Of a stretch of 64,000 nucleotides of DNA, positions 10,036 to 18,203 are shown in pieces. Below the pieces are notes generated by a model that worked only from the letters and a program-made list of their open reading frames with translations, did no database searches and had not been told where the DNA came from. Source of the stretch: Gp6-AA40 sp035649395 (lineage in GTDB: Bacteria; Acidobacteriota; Vicinamibacteria; Vicinamibacterales; UBA2999); contig DASRJR010000215.1 in the NCBI GenBank assembly GCA_035649395.1, forward strand, positions 3,140 to 67,139. The letters run 5' to 3'. The translations under genes and the position numbers were made by a program. Positions within the stretch are counted from its first letter, which is position 1. The number at the start of each line of letters is the position of its first letter.

Positions 10036-10875
10036 GTGGCCTGCCCGCTCTGCGACGACAGTGGATGGAAGACGATCGAGCTGAACGGCGTGTCGCGAGT
10101 CACGCGTTGCGATTGCGTCCGAGATCGCACCGTCGATCAACGGCTCCGCGATGCGCGTATCCCTCCTCGATATCAGCGCTGCACACTCGATAGCTTCGTC
10201 ACGTATCAGAACGAGGAGCTGCTCCGTGCGGTCGCATCGGCGCGCCGCTTCTGCGAGTCCTTTCCCGTCGTCGAGAAAGGGATGATGCTCATCGGTCCGC
10301 CCGGCATCGGCAAGACCCACATCGCCGTCGCGGTTTTGCGCGACGTCGTACGCCGCACCGGTGCACGCGGCATGTACTACGACACCCGGGCACTGCTGCG
10401 CGATATTAGGAGCACCTACAACCCTGTGACACATACCGCCGAAATGGATGTGATTCGGCCGGTGATGGAAGCGGAGCTGCTCGTGCTCGACGATCTTGGC
10501 GCCGAACGTCTGACGGACTGGGTCGAAGAGACGATGAGCTCGATCGTGAACACGCGGTACAACGAGCGGCGGCCGACGATCTTCACGTCGAACTACGAAG
10601 ACGTGCCCGATGAGGGCGAGTTGAACTCGCTGCTTGTCCGGGTCGGTTTTCGCCTCCACTCCCGTTTGCGCGAGATGTGTGAGTTCCTCGAGTACGACGG
10701 TCCCGACTACCGGAACCTCCCGCCCAATGGCGGTGCCGAAGACTTATACAAGCTGTGGAAGGCGCAGCCGCGACGCAAGCTACCGGCGCGGTCGCAGGGC
10801 CAGGCGCGGGCGCAGATGAAAGCACCCAAAGAGAAAGTTGACCTGAAGTGGTCGGGCGGGAGGGCGGGAACGTAG
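10036..10875 (+). CDS. DnaC/DnaI/IstB-type ATPase, putative helicase loader
   Basis: 279-residue AAA+ protein. The N-terminus carries a small zinc-ribbon-like cysteine set (CPLCDDSGW, TRCDCVRDR) as in DnaI-type loaders. It is followed by Walker A GPPGIGKTH, Walker B LLVLDDLGAE and the sensor-like TSNYEDVPDE, with the arginine-containing segment FRLHSRLREMC. The C-terminus is a basic, disordered tail. Start is GTG at 10036; an in-frame TGA at 10030-10032 excludes an earlier start, and AGGAG lies about 12 nt upstream. IstB proteins of IS21 share this fold, but no istA transposase lies next to it, so a replicative helicase loader is the better guess. Confidence 0.75.
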   Translation: MACPLCDDSGWKTIELNGVSRVTRCDCVRDRTVDQRLRDARIPPRYQRCTLDSFVTYQNEELLRAVASARRFCESFPVVEKGMMLIGPPGIGKTHIAVAVLRDVVRRTGARGMYYDTRALLRDIRSTYNPVTHTAEMDVIRPVMEAELLVLDDLGAERLTDWVEETMSSIVNTRYNERRPTIFTSNYEDVPDEGELNSLLVRVGFRLHSRLREMCEFLEYDGPDYRNLPPNGGAEDLYKLWKAQPRRKLPARSQGQARAQMKAPKEKVDLKWSGGRAGT

Positions 10876-10877
10876 TA

Positions 10878-10894
10878 ATTCTGCATTCTGCATT
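10878..10894 (+). repeat. Heptanucleotide tandem repeat ATTCTGC
   Basis: About 2.4 units of ATTCTGC fill the 21-bp gap directly before the hemW ATG. Same 7-bp period as the other intergenic arrays in the window, with a different word. Confidence 0.65.
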
Positions 10895-10896
10895 AC

Positions 10897-12033
10897 ATGT
10901 CGTTAGGCCTCTACCTCCACATTCCCTTCTGCTCCGCGATCTGCAACTACTGCAACTTCAATCGAGGTCTGTTCGACGCTGAACTGAAGCAGCAGTATGT
11001 TGCTGCGCTCAGAGAGGAGATTCACCAGCGAGCCGACGGAGCGTCCGCTGATACGGTGTTCTTTGGCGGGGGGACGCCGTCGTTGTTGGAACCGACGGAG
11101 ATCGCGGACCTCATTGAAGCGTGCCGCGCTGGGTTCGCCCTGAGCCCCGACGCCGAGATCACGCTCGAGGCCAACCCCGAGACCGTAAGCGACGAGCGGC
11201 TGGCTGGCTTCCGACGCGCCGGCGTGAATCGATTGAGCTTCGGTGTTCAGTCGTTTCGTGATGAGGAACTGCTGCGTCTCAGCCGGCTGCACTCGGCCGC
11301 TCGGGCTCGGGACGCGTTTCGCCAGGCGCGACGGGCCGGGTTCGACAACATCTCGCTCGACCTGATGATGTGGCTGCCGCAGCAGTCCCTGCCCGACTGG
11401 CTCGCCTCGGTCGAGGGGCTGATCGAGCTGTCGCCGGACCACGCCTCCCTCTATCTGCTCGAGATCTACCCGAACGCACCGCTGCGCGATGCGATGGCCC
11501 GGGCCAAATGGTCGCTCGCCCCCGACGACGACGCCGCGGACATGTACCTGCAGGCGATGGAACGGCTCGACGCGGCGGGCTACGCCCAATACGAGATTTC
11601 CAACGTGGCTCGCCCGGGTCGTGAATCGCGGCACAATCTCAAATACTGGACCGACGGGGAGTGGCTTGGATTCGGCTGCGGGGCGCATTCGACGAGGAAT
11701 GGCGTCCGTGAGAAGAATGTTTCCTCCACAACGGAGTACATCGCGCGCGTGGCTGATAGAGGACAGATGGCCGCGGAGCGGCGCGAGCTCACGGCGCAGG
11801 AGCGGGTCGAGGAGGCGCTGTTCACCGGACTGCGGCTCTGCCGGGGCCTCGACCTGACAGAGGTCAAATCACGGTATGCCGTGGATGTGCGGGCCGAGTA
11901 TGGCGGCGAACTCCAACCGTTCGTGGAAGGCGGTCTCTTGATCTATGATGGCGGCCGCATGCGCCTGACGCGGGCAGGAATGCTTCTTGCTCACGAGGTC
12001 ATGACCGTTTTCATAAACTCGTCCGTACGCTAG
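10897..12033 (+). CDS. hemW: Radical SAM protein HemW (heme chaperone, HemN-like)
   Basis: 378 residues. The radical-SAM cysteine motif CxxxCxxC lies at the N-terminus in LHIPFCSAICNYCNFN, and the glycine motif FFGGGTPSLLEP, ITLEANPET and NRLSFGVQSF follow as in HemW/HemN. The length and the lack of the N-terminal extension of true HemN favour HemW, a heme-binding chaperone rather than the oxygen-independent coproporphyrinogen oxidase itself. No other heme genes are adjacent. The segment between the DnaC-like gene and this ATG is repeat sequence without a clear SD. Confidence 0.88.
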   Translation: MSLGLYLHIPFCSAICNYCNFNRGLFDAELKQQYVAALREEIHQRADGASADTVFFGGGTPSLLEPTEIADLIEACRAGFALSPDAEITLEANPETVSDERLAGFRRAGVNRLSFGVQSFRDEELLRLSRLHSAARARDAFRQARRAGFDNISLDLMMWLPQQSLPDWLASVEGLIELSPDHASLYLLEIYPNAPLRDAMARAKWSLAPDDDAADMYLQAMERLDAAGYAQYEISNVARPGRESRHNLKYWTDGEWLGFGCGAHSTRNGVREKNVSSTTEYIARVADRGQMAAERRELTAQERVEEALFTGLRLCRGLDLTEVKSRYAVDVRAEYGGELQPFVEGGLLIYDGGRMRLTRAGMLLAHEVMTVFINSSVR

Positions 12034-12044
12034 CATGCGGGGTC

Positions 12045-12069
12045 TCCGCCGCGCAGGTTGCGCGGTGGA
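12045..12069 (+). terminator. Strong GC hairpin after hemW
   Basis: TCCGCCGCGCA (12045-12055), loop GGT, then TGCGCGGTGGA: an 11-bp stem with one G-U pair, just after the hemW stop. No T tract follows, so it may act as a processing or Rho-independent-like barrier rather than a classical terminator. Confidence 0.45.
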
Positions 12070-12145
12070 GTTGGATTCGCGGGGGTCCCCGTCGATGGCT
12101 TGCGCGAACGGGGTGTGATGACCGGCTATCCGAGGAGGCTCGACG

Positions 12146-12604
12146 ATGCGACGACTGTCCGGAGTGTTATTGGCTGGCGCGATTCTCATGTTGCCGGCGT
12201 TTTCGCCGCACGCGTTTGCTCAGGGAGCGGCGCCTCAGAAGTTCACGCTGGACGGCGACCTCGCGCTGTGGAGCGTGGCGATCCGTCCGGATAAGACGGG
12301 CGAATACGAGAAGATCCTCGCGAAGGTGAAAGAGGTGCTGAGCAAGTCGGAAGCGCCGGAAGCGAAGAAGCAGCTCGCCGGCTGGAAGGTGATGCGCAGC
12401 TCCAAGCCTATGCCCGACGGCAATATCATCTTCACCCACGTCATCAACCCGGTGCCCGGCGCCGACTACAACATCCTCCAGGTGCTTTACGCCTCGATCA
12501 CGGATCCAATGGAACAGCGAACGCTGTACGACATGTACAAGGCGGCGTTTGCGGCCAACCTGGGTGTGTCGAGCGGGACCATCGCGGCGGACCTGTCGAA
12601 GTAA
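12146..12604 (+). CDS. Secreted protein, first of two tandem paralogs
   Basis: 152 residues with an N-terminal signal peptide (MRRLSGVLLAGAILMLPAFSPHAFA) and GAGGAGG as SD. The mature domain AGWKVMRSSKPMPDGNIIFTHVINPV...GADYNILQVLYASIT...EQRTLYDMYKAAF aligns along its whole length with the next gene (AGWRIFKATES...GSVIYVYLFDPTVVGADYGIGQILANAYPPEQAEQIFKLYRDSL). The pattern resembles small dimeric alpha/beta-barrel folds, but I cannot name the family. A strong intrinsic terminator follows. Confidence 0.72.
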   Translation: MRRLSGVLLAGAILMLPAFSPHAFAQGAAPQKFTLDGDLALWSVAIRPDKTGEYEKILAKVKEVLSKSEAPEAKKQLAGWKVMRSSKPMPDGNIIFTHVINPVPGADYNILQVLYASITDPMEQRTLYDMYKAAFAANLGVSSGTIAADLSK

Positions 12605-12654
12605 GCCTCGTCCCTCGTCGCGTCGAGCCGACGCGGGTGCGAGCGCATAGAATC

Positions 12655-12694
12655 AAGAGCCACGGGCGGCATAGGCCGTTCGTGGCTCTTTTTT
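12655..12694 (+). terminator. Rho-independent terminator
   Basis: Perfect 10-bp stem AAGAGCCACG (12655-12664) with CGTGGCTCTT (12681-12690), followed by a run of six T counting the stem end (12689-12694). It lies between the two paralogous secreted-protein genes and separates them into independent transcripts. Confidence 0.9.
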
Positions 12695-12711
12695 CGTGCA
12701 GGGGGAATTTG

Positions 12712-13290
12712 ATGCCTCGGCCGGTCGTCCTCTCCGCCATCATCGTGTGTGCGACGTGTGCGACGCTCGTCGCGTCGCAGCAGCAGCCGGCAGCGCCCGC
12801 TGGCGCGAAGCCCGCACCAGCACAGCCCGCGCCCACACAGCCCGCCCCGGCGGCGCCTGGTCAACCGGGCGCGCCGCCAGCGCAGACGCCTACGCAGAGC
12901 CGTACGTTCACCGCCCCGGCCGGCCTGCTGTTCAACACCGTGCGACCGGAGCGCGTCGCCGATTTCGAGAAGGTCATGGCGTACTTGCAGGCGGCGCTCG
13001 AGAAGTCGACCGACGAACGCGTCCGTGGCCAGGCCGCCGGGTGGCGCATCTTCAAAGCGACCGAGAGCGTGCAGGGGTCGGTGATCTACGTGTATCTGTT
13101 CGATCCCACGGTAGTCGGCGCGGACTACGGCATCGGCCAGATCCTGGCGAATGCGTACCCCCCCGAACAGGCGGAGCAGATCTTTAAACTGTATCGAGAC
13201 TCCTTGTCGGGCGGCGGCAGCTTGTTGAACATGACACCGGTCAAGCCAGTACCGCCACCGCCGCTGGAGCCGGTGAAAGCGAAGCCCTGA
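12712..13290 (+). CDS. Secreted protein, second tandem paralog with Ala/Pro-rich linker
   Basis: An open frame exists from 12637, but the ATG at 12712 has an SD (CAGGGGGAA) and gives a signal peptide (MPRPVVLSAIIVCATCATLVAS) ending just before QQQPAAPAG. A 45-residue Ala/Pro/Gln linker follows, then a domain paralogous to the preceding gene, and a Pro-rich end. The earlier start would lie within the terminator hairpin. The linker suggests the domain is held away from a membrane or partner. Function unknown. Confidence 0.72.
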   Translation: MPRPVVLSAIIVCATCATLVASQQQPAAPAGAKPAPAQPAPTQPAPAAPGQPGAPPAQTPTQSRTFTAPAGLLFNTVRPERVADFEKVMAYLQAALEKSTDERVRGQAAGWRIFKATESVQGSVIYVYLFDPTVVGADYGIGQILANAYPPEQAEQIFKLYRDSLSGGGSLLNMTPVKPVPPPPLEPVKAKP

Positions 13291-13299
13291 ACGCCCGGC

Positions 13300-13779
13300 C
13301 TAGAACTTCAGATTGGCGCCGACGTAGACGCGGTGGACCGTCGAGAAGAGTGGATCGCCTCTGAGGGTGAACACTCGGTAGTCGACGCGCGCTCGCAGCG
13401 GGCCAAGCAGCCTGATCTTCGCGCCGCCTCCGGTATTCGCGCCGAAGCTCGTATCAGAGAGGTCGCCGAGTCGTTCTCGATACACGCCGGCTCCGGTCGT
13501 GAAGTACGGCTGCATACCGAAAACCGCGATCGGCGACTGCACGAGCACGTTGCCCATCCCCGTTCGCAGCGATGGCGCACCCTCGGTTTCATCTTCGCGG
13601 CTGTCTGAGTATTCGAATTCGAAGCCGATGACGAGCAGCCCCGCGCCGAAGGCGAATCCGCGCGCGGCGCGATTGGATGGCGTCGTCGATGTGCCGATGA
13701 AGAGCGTCGCGTCCGCCCAGGCGGAAGATGAGCTCGCCAGCAGGAGGACGACAACAAGAAGCGGTCGGACGAGTCGCAT
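13300..13779 (-). CDS. Small outer-membrane beta-barrel-like protein
   Basis: 159 residues with a signal peptide (MRLVRPLLVVVLLLASSSSAWA). The rest alternates hydrophobic and polar residues in short strands (GFAFGAGLLVIGFEFEYSD, PYFTTGAGVYRERL, ANTGGGAKIRLLGPLRARVDYRVFTL) and ends in an aromatic residue (VYVGANLKF), as 8-stranded OmpA/OmpX-like barrels do. The call rests on pattern only. It is convergent with the preceding gene (9 bp) and divergent from the acyl-CoA dehydrogenase. Confidence 0.68.
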   Translation of the reverse strand: MRLVRPLLVVVLLLASSSSAWADATLFIGTSTTPSNRAARGFAFGAGLLVIGFEFEYSDSREDETEGAPSLRTGMGNVLVQSPIAVFGMQPYFTTGAGVYRERLGDLSDTSFGANTGGGAKIRLLGPLRARVDYRVFTLRGDPLFSTVHRVYVGANLKF

Positions 13780-13811
13780 ATCGAATGATACGATCCTCGT
13801 GCCTTACTGTC

Positions 13812-13831
13812 GGGCCGCCTTTAGGCGGCCC
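13812..13831 (+). repeat. CTTNAG-centred palindrome (copy 2) before the acyl-CoA dehydrogenase
   Basis: GGGCCGCC, loop TTTA, GGCGGCCC. The palindrome ends 10 nt before the ATG at 13842; no SD is visible. Same family as the copy before dnaJ, which has nearly the same stem. Confidence 0.8.
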
Positions 13832-13841
13832 TCAGTCATCG

Positions 13842-14984
13842 ATGGACGTCGCATTCACCACTGAGCAGGACCTGTTACGCCGCAGCATTCGCGAATTCGC
13901 GGAAGCTGAACTGCGTCCCCACGTCATGGAATGGGACGAGGCCCAACAGTTCCCGCCGTCGCTGCTCTCCAAGTGCGCCGAACTGGGCCTGATGGGCATC
14001 CAGTTTCCCGAATCGTATGGCGGCGCGGCGATGTCGGCCGTGGATTACTGCATCTGCATCGAAGAGCTTGCGCGTGTCGATCCGTCGGTGTGTCTCTCGG
14101 TCGCTGCTCACAACGGCCTTGGCGCGTCGCACATCTTCATGTTCGGGAACGAGGCACAGAAGCAGAAGTATCTGGTGCCGCTTGCCAGTGGACGCCAACT
14201 CGCCGCGTGGGCGTTGACCGAGTCGACCGCTGGCAGCGACGCCGCCTCGATGCGCACGACGGCCGTTCGCGACGGCGACGGCTGGGTGATCAACGGCACG
14301 AAGCAGTTCATCACGCACGGGCGCACGGGCGACGTCATGGTCGTCATGGCGGTCACCAGTCGCACGAAGGGGAGCCGTGGCATCTCTGCGTTCATCGTCG
14401 AGCGCGGCAACCCGGGTCTGCGTGCGGGCAAGAAGGAAAACAAGCTCGGGATGCGGTCGAGCGAGACGAGCGAGGTCGTCCTCGAACAGTGCCGCGTGCC
14501 GGCCGATCACCTGCTCGGCGTCGAGGGGCAGGGTTTCATCAACGCCCTGCAGGTGCTCGATGCCGGGCGCATCGGCATCGCCGCCCTCGCCGTCGGTCTG
14601 GCGCAAGGTGCGTACGAAGCGGCACGGCACTACGCCTTTGAGCGACGGCAGTTCGGTCAGCCGATCGGCACGTTCCAAAGCATTCGCGCGAAGCTGGTCG
14701 ACAGCGCGATGCGCATCGAGGCAGCGCGTCTGCTCACGTTTCGAGCGGCGGCGATGAAGGATGCCGGTGAGCGGACCACGCTCGAAGCGGCGATGGCCAA
14801 GCTCTATTCGAGTGAAGTGGCGGTCCGCGTCGCCGAGGATGGCGTGCAGATTCACGGCGGCTACGGTTTCGTGAAGGACTACCCGGCCGAAAAGTACTTC
14901 CGCGACGTGAAGCTCACGACGATCGGCGAGGGCACGAGCGAGATCCAGCGCCTCGTCATCGCGCGACAACTGCTGCTGGCGTAA
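13842..14984 (+). CDS. Acyl-CoA dehydrogenase
   Basis: FAD enzyme that introduces an alpha-beta double bond into acyl-CoA and passes electrons to ETF (etfBA lie at the other end of the window). 380 residues from the ATG at 13842; a longer frame from 13728 would include the promoter and palindrome region. Family signatures: WALTESTAGSDAASM (flavin and substrate site), GRIGIAALAVGLAQGAYE, and YFRDVKLTTIGEGTSEIQRLVIAR, whose EGTSEIQ Glu is the usual catalytic base in short-chain enzymes. The stop overlaps the meaB start (TAATG). Substrate is uncertain; with MeaB next door a short-chain or branched-chain acyl-CoA is plausible. Confidence 0.9.
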   Translation: MDVAFTTEQDLLRRSIREFAEAELRPHVMEWDEAQQFPPSLLSKCAELGLMGIQFPESYGGAAMSAVDYCICIEELARVDPSVCLSVAAHNGLGASHIFMFGNEAQKQKYLVPLASGRQLAAWALTESTAGSDAASMRTTAVRDGDGWVINGTKQFITHGRTGDVMVVMAVTSRTKGSRGISAFIVERGNPGLRAGKKENKLGMRSSETSEVVLEQCRVPADHLLGVEGQGFINALQVLDAGRIGIAALAVGLAQGAYEAARHYAFERRQFGQPIGTFQSIRAKLVDSAMRIEAARLLTFRAAAMKDAGERTTLEAAMAKLYSSEVAVRVAEDGVQIHGGYGFVKDYPAEKYFRDVKLTTIGEGTSEIQRLVIARQLLLA

Positions 14985-15961
14985 TGGGGGACCCCGTTAC
15001 AGTCCCCGACGGTGTGCTGGCCGGCGATCAGCGCGCGGTGGCGCGGGCCATCTCACTCGTCGAGAACGACGCCGTCGCGGGCGCACAACTGATTGGTCGC
15101 CTCTATCCTCATACCGGCAAGGCCTACACGGTTGGCGTGACCGGCGCGCCGGGAGTGGGGAAGAGCACGATCGTCGATCGTCTGACGACCGTCGTTCGTC
15201 GCGCCGGGCTGACGGTCGGCGTGATCGCCGTCGATCCGACGAGTCCGTTTACCGGCGGCGCGGTACTCGGCGATCGCGTCCGCATGAGCACGCATGCGGG
15301 CGACGCCGGCGTCTTCATCAGGAGCATGGCGACCCGCGGACACCTCGGCGGTCTTGCCAGCGCGACGGCCGACGCGATCGCCGTGCTCGACGCATCCGGC
15401 AAAGACGTGATCATCGTCGAGACCGTCGGCGTCGGTCAGGACGAAGTCGACATCGTCAGCACCGCGGATGTGTCGCTCGTCGTGCTGGTTCCGGGCGCCG
15501 GCGACGACGTGCAGGCGATGAAAGCGGGGATCATGGAAATCGCTGACGTGTTCGTCGTGAACAAGGCGGACCGGGAGGGGGCCGACCACGTCGTGCACAC
15601 GATCGCGGCAAGTCTATCGCTCAAGACCTTCGGACCGTCCGACTGGCGGCCGCCGATCGTGAAGACAGAGGCAACGAACGGCGTTGGAATCGAGATGCTG
15701 TGGGAAGAGATCGGACGGTTCAGGCAGCGGCCTGGAGCCGAACGCGACGCCCGCCGCCGTGCCCGTGAATCGGCGCGGCTACGGCGGTTGCTCTCGCAGC
15801 GGCTGGTTCAGCGCGTCGAGGAGCATTCGCCCGTCGGCGAGATCGATCGGCTCGTCGATGCCGTGGTGGCGCGTGAACTGGACCCGTACGCCGCCGTCGA
15901 GCGTCTGGTGAGCGGCATGCTCCCAGTGCACGATTCAAGGTTCAAGGTTCAGAGGTCGTGA
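14984..15961 (+). CDS. meaB: Methylmalonyl-CoA mutase-associated GTPase MeaB
   Basis: G3E-family GTPase that protects and reloads the B12-dependent methylmalonyl-CoA mutase. 325 residues with Walker A GVTGAPGVGKSTIVDRL, the switch region VETVGVGQDEVDIV and the specificity motif VVNKADREGA. The start overlaps the ACAD stop (TAATG) and the stop overlaps the next start (GTGA), so all three are translationally coupled. The mutase itself is not in the window. The last ten or so residues (HDSRFKVQRS) are encoded by a GGTTCAA heptanucleotide repeat, so this tail is probably not functional. Confidence 0.93.
   Translation: MGDPVTVPDGVLAGDQRAVARAISLVENDAVAGAQLIGRLYPHTGKAYTVGVTGAPGVGKSTIVDRLTTVVRRAGLTVGVIAVDPTSPFTGGAVLGDRVRMSTHAGDAGVFIRSMATRGHLGGLASATADAIAVLDASGKDVIIVETVGVGQDEVDIVSTADVSLVVLVPGAGDDVQAMKAGIMEIADVFVVNKADREGADHVVHTIAASLSLKTFGPSDWRPPIVKTEATNGVGIEMLWEEIGRFRQRPGAERDARRRARESARLRRLLSQRLVQRVEEHSPVGEIDRLVDAVVARELDPYAAVERLVSGMLPVHDSRFKVQRS
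15932..15952 (+). repeat. Heptanucleotide tandem repeat GGTTCAA inside the meaB 3' end
   Basis: Three 7-bp units (GATTCAA, GGTTCAA, GGTTCAG) read as the last codons of meaB, ending 9 nt before the stop. Confidence 0.75.
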
Positions 15962-17223
15962 AGGCCACGCTCGATCACGTGGGCATCGCCGTTCGCGACG
16001 TGCACAGAGTTCTCGCGTTCTATCGCGACGCGCTCGGCTTCGAGGTGGAGGATCCCGAAGACGTCGCGTCACAGCACGTGCGCGCGCGCTTTCTTCCGGC
16101 CGGTGGCGCGGCCCTCGAGTTATTGGAAGCGACCTCTCCGGAATCGCCGATTGCGCGATTCATCGACAAACGCGGTCCGGGGATCCACCACATCACGCTG
16201 CGCGTCGACGACATTCACGCTGCGCTCGAGCACGTGAAGACGCACGGCGTCCGATTAGTGGACGAGCAGCCGAGACCCGGTGCAGAGGGTGCGCTGGTCG
16301 CGTTCATTCATCCCTCGGCGGCCGACGGCGTCCTCGTCGAGTTGAAGCAGCCGGCGCGCCGCGGTCCGACGCTCGTCGTCAAGAGCCACGTGCTCGGCGA
16401 CCTGCGGCTGACGTCGCTCCACGACGGCGGCTTCCGGCTCGACGGCGGTGCGATGTTCGGCACCGTGCCGCGCCCACTCTGGGAAAGAGTCGCGCCTCCT
16501 GACGATCGGAACCGCATTCAACTGGCGATGCGGCCGTTGCTGGTCGAAGCGTCATGGGGGCGACTGATCGTCGACTGCGGAGCGGGCGACAAGATGGGGC
16601 CGAAGCTGATCGACATCTACGCACTCGACCGCAGACACCATCTCGAGCATGCGCTCGCGCAGGTTGGCCTCGATTCGAACGCGATCGACGTTGCGCTGGC
16701 GACGCATCTGCACTTCGACCACTTCGGCGGCGCCACGACGCGAGTCGGCGACGTGGTGCAGCCGCGCTTCTCACGCGCGCGCTACTTGATTCGCGCCGCG
16801 GAGTGGGAGGACGCGACGCATCCGCACGAGCGCAATCGCGCGAGCTATCTGCAAGAGGACTTCGTGCCGCTGAAAGAAGCCGGTGTGGTCGATTTCTATC
16901 CAGACGATCGGGTCATCACGCCAGGGGTCCGTGTCGTCCGCACCGGTGGGCATACCGGCCAGCACCAGATCGTCTTCTTGGAATCCGGCGGGAAGACCGC
17001 GGTGTTCGTCGCCGATCTCATTCCGACGACGGCCCACCTGTCAGACCCGTGGATCATGGGATACGACCTGTTCCCGGTCGACACCCTGATGTTCAAGAAG
17101 CGCTTCATTCGAGAGGCGATCGATCGTCAGTACTTGGTGTTCTTCGAGCACGACCCGCATGTCGCCGCCGGCTACATCAGGGAAGACGCGCAGGGAAGAC
17201 GCTCGGTCGAACAAGTGCTGTAA
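15958..17223 (+). CDS. Methylmalonyl-CoA epimerase fused to metallo-beta-lactamase-fold hydrolase
   Basis: 421-residue two-domain protein. Residues 1 to about 135 are a VOC/glyoxalase domain (LDHVGIAVRDVHRVLAFYRDALGFEVE, GPGIHHITLRVDDIHAALE, VLVELKQPAR) of the methylmalonyl-CoA epimerase type, with metal ligands expected at His of DHVGIA, His of IHHITL and Glu of VLVELKQ. From about 140 to the end it is an MBL-fold hydrolase with the HxHxDH motif in ATHLHFDHFGG and downstream metal-site segments TGGHTGQHQ and FVADLIPT. The frame is continuous with no stop at the junction. Start is GTG overlapping the meaB stop. The epimerase fits the MeaB/ACAD context (propionyl-CoA or branched-chain catabolism). 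The role of the MBL domain is unknown; a thioesterase or glyoxalase-II-like activity is possible. Confidence 0.85.
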   Translation: MKATLDHVGIAVRDVHRVLAFYRDALGFEVEDPEDVASQHVRARFLPAGGAALELLEATSPESPIARFIDKRGPGIHHITLRVDDIHAALEHVKTHGVRLVDEQPRPGAEGALVAFIHPSAADGVLVELKQPARRGPTLVVKSHVLGDLRLTSLHDGGFRLDGGAMFGTVPRPLWERVAPPDDRNRIQLAMRPLLVEASWGRLIVDCGAGDKMGPKLIDIYALDRRHHLEHALAQVGLDSNAIDVALATHLHFDHFGGATTRVGDVVQPRFSRARYLIRAAEWEDATHPHERNRASYLQEDFVPLKEAGVVDFYPDDRVITPGVRVVRTGGHTGQHQIVFLESGGKTAVFVADLIPTTAHLSDPWIMGYDLFPVDTLMFKKRFIREAIDRQYLVFFEHDPHVAAGYIREDAQGRRSVEQVL

Positions 17224-17240
17224 ACTCCTAAAGCCTGTTC

Positions 17241-17263
17241 GTAGCGTCCGGCTTGAGCCGGAC
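17241..17263 (+). repeat. CTTNAG-centred palindrome (copy 3)
   Basis: GTAGC followed by GTCCGGC, TTGA, GCCGGAC. Lies 25 nt before the mtnP ATG. The stem differs from copies 1 and 2 but the CTTGAG centre is kept. Confidence 0.75.
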
Positions 17264-17288
17264 CGGCACGCATTCAGCCCGGAGCGCA

Positions 17289-18158
17289 ATGGAACACGTT
17301 CACATCGGCATCATCGGCGGCAGCGGTCTGTACGACATGGCCGACGTCACCGACCGCAGCGAAGTCACATTCACGACACCATTCGGCGAGCCGAGCGGGC
17401 CCTATCTGCTCGGCACGCTGCGCGGCAAGCGCGTGGCGTTCCTCTCCCGACACGGCGCCGGCCATCGGCTGTCGCCGTCGGAGCTCAACTACCGCGCCAA
17501 TATCTTCGGCATGAAGATGCTCGGCGTCGAGTACCTGCTCTCGGCCAGCGCCGTCGGCAGCTTGAAAGAGGAACTGCCGCCGCTCGACATCGTGATGCCG
17601 GACCAGTTCATCGATCGGACGAAGGGACGTATCAGCACGTTCTTCGGCCGCGGGCTGGTCGCGCACGTCGCCTTCGCGCATCCGATTTGCCGCCACCTCA
17701 GTGAGATCGCGTACGAGAGCGGCCGCCGCGCCGGCGCCAACGTGCACAAGGGCGGCACCTATGTATGCATGGAGGGGCCGCAGTTCTCGACCCTGGCCGA
17801 ATCCCGGCTGTACCGCTCGTGGGGCGCCGACATCATCGGCATGACGAACCTGCAGGAGGCGAAGCTCGCGCGCGAAGCGGAGATCTGTTACGCGACCATC
17901 GCGCTCGTGACCGACTACGACTGCTGGCATCCCGACCACGACCACGTGACGGTCGAGATGATCATCGCGAACCTGACGCAGAACGCAAAGACGGCGCAGC
18001 AGATCATCGCCGGGGCGGTCGAGCGGCTGCCATACGAACGGACGTGTGAGTGTGCGTCGGCACTCAAATACGCGCTGATCACGCGTCCCGACTGCATCCC
18101 CGCGCAGGTACGCGAGGAGCTCGCCCCGATCGTCGGCAAGTACCTTGCGCAGGTCTGA
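17289..18158 (+). CDS. mtnP: S-methyl-5'-thioadenosine phosphorylase
   Basis: Phosphorolyses methylthioadenosine to adenine and methylthioribose-1-phosphate (methionine and purine salvage). 289 residues from the ATG at 17289; an upstream in-frame ATG at 17253 precedes the normal family start MEHVHIGIIGGSGLYDM and lies in the repeat region. Family motifs: SRHGAGHRLSPSELNYRANIFGMK, GGTYVCMEGPQFSTLAESRLYRSWGADIIGMTN and LVTDYDCWH. The adenosine-kinase-like gene downstream suggests a small salvage operon. Confidence 0.93.
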   Translation: MEHVHIGIIGGSGLYDMADVTDRSEVTFTTPFGEPSGPYLLGTLRGKRVAFLSRHGAGHRLSPSELNYRANIFGMKMLGVEYLLSASAVGSLKEELPPLDIVMPDQFIDRTKGRISTFFGRGLVAHVAFAHPICRHLSEIAYESGRRAGANVHKGGTYVCMEGPQFSTLAESRLYRSWGADIIGMTNLQEAKLAREAEICYATIALVTDYDCWHPDHDHVTVEMIIANLTQNAKTAQQIIAGAVERLPYERTCECASALKYALITRPDCIPAQVREELAPIVGKYLAQV

Positions 18159-18203
18159 TCGCGCGACGCCTGCCTCAATTCATTGAAAGGATAGAGACCT
18201 CTG

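Noticed and set aside
10036..10875. IS21 istB of a mobile element
   Set aside because: No istA next to it and no terminal repeats; the zinc-cysteine N-terminus fits a DnaI-type loader better.
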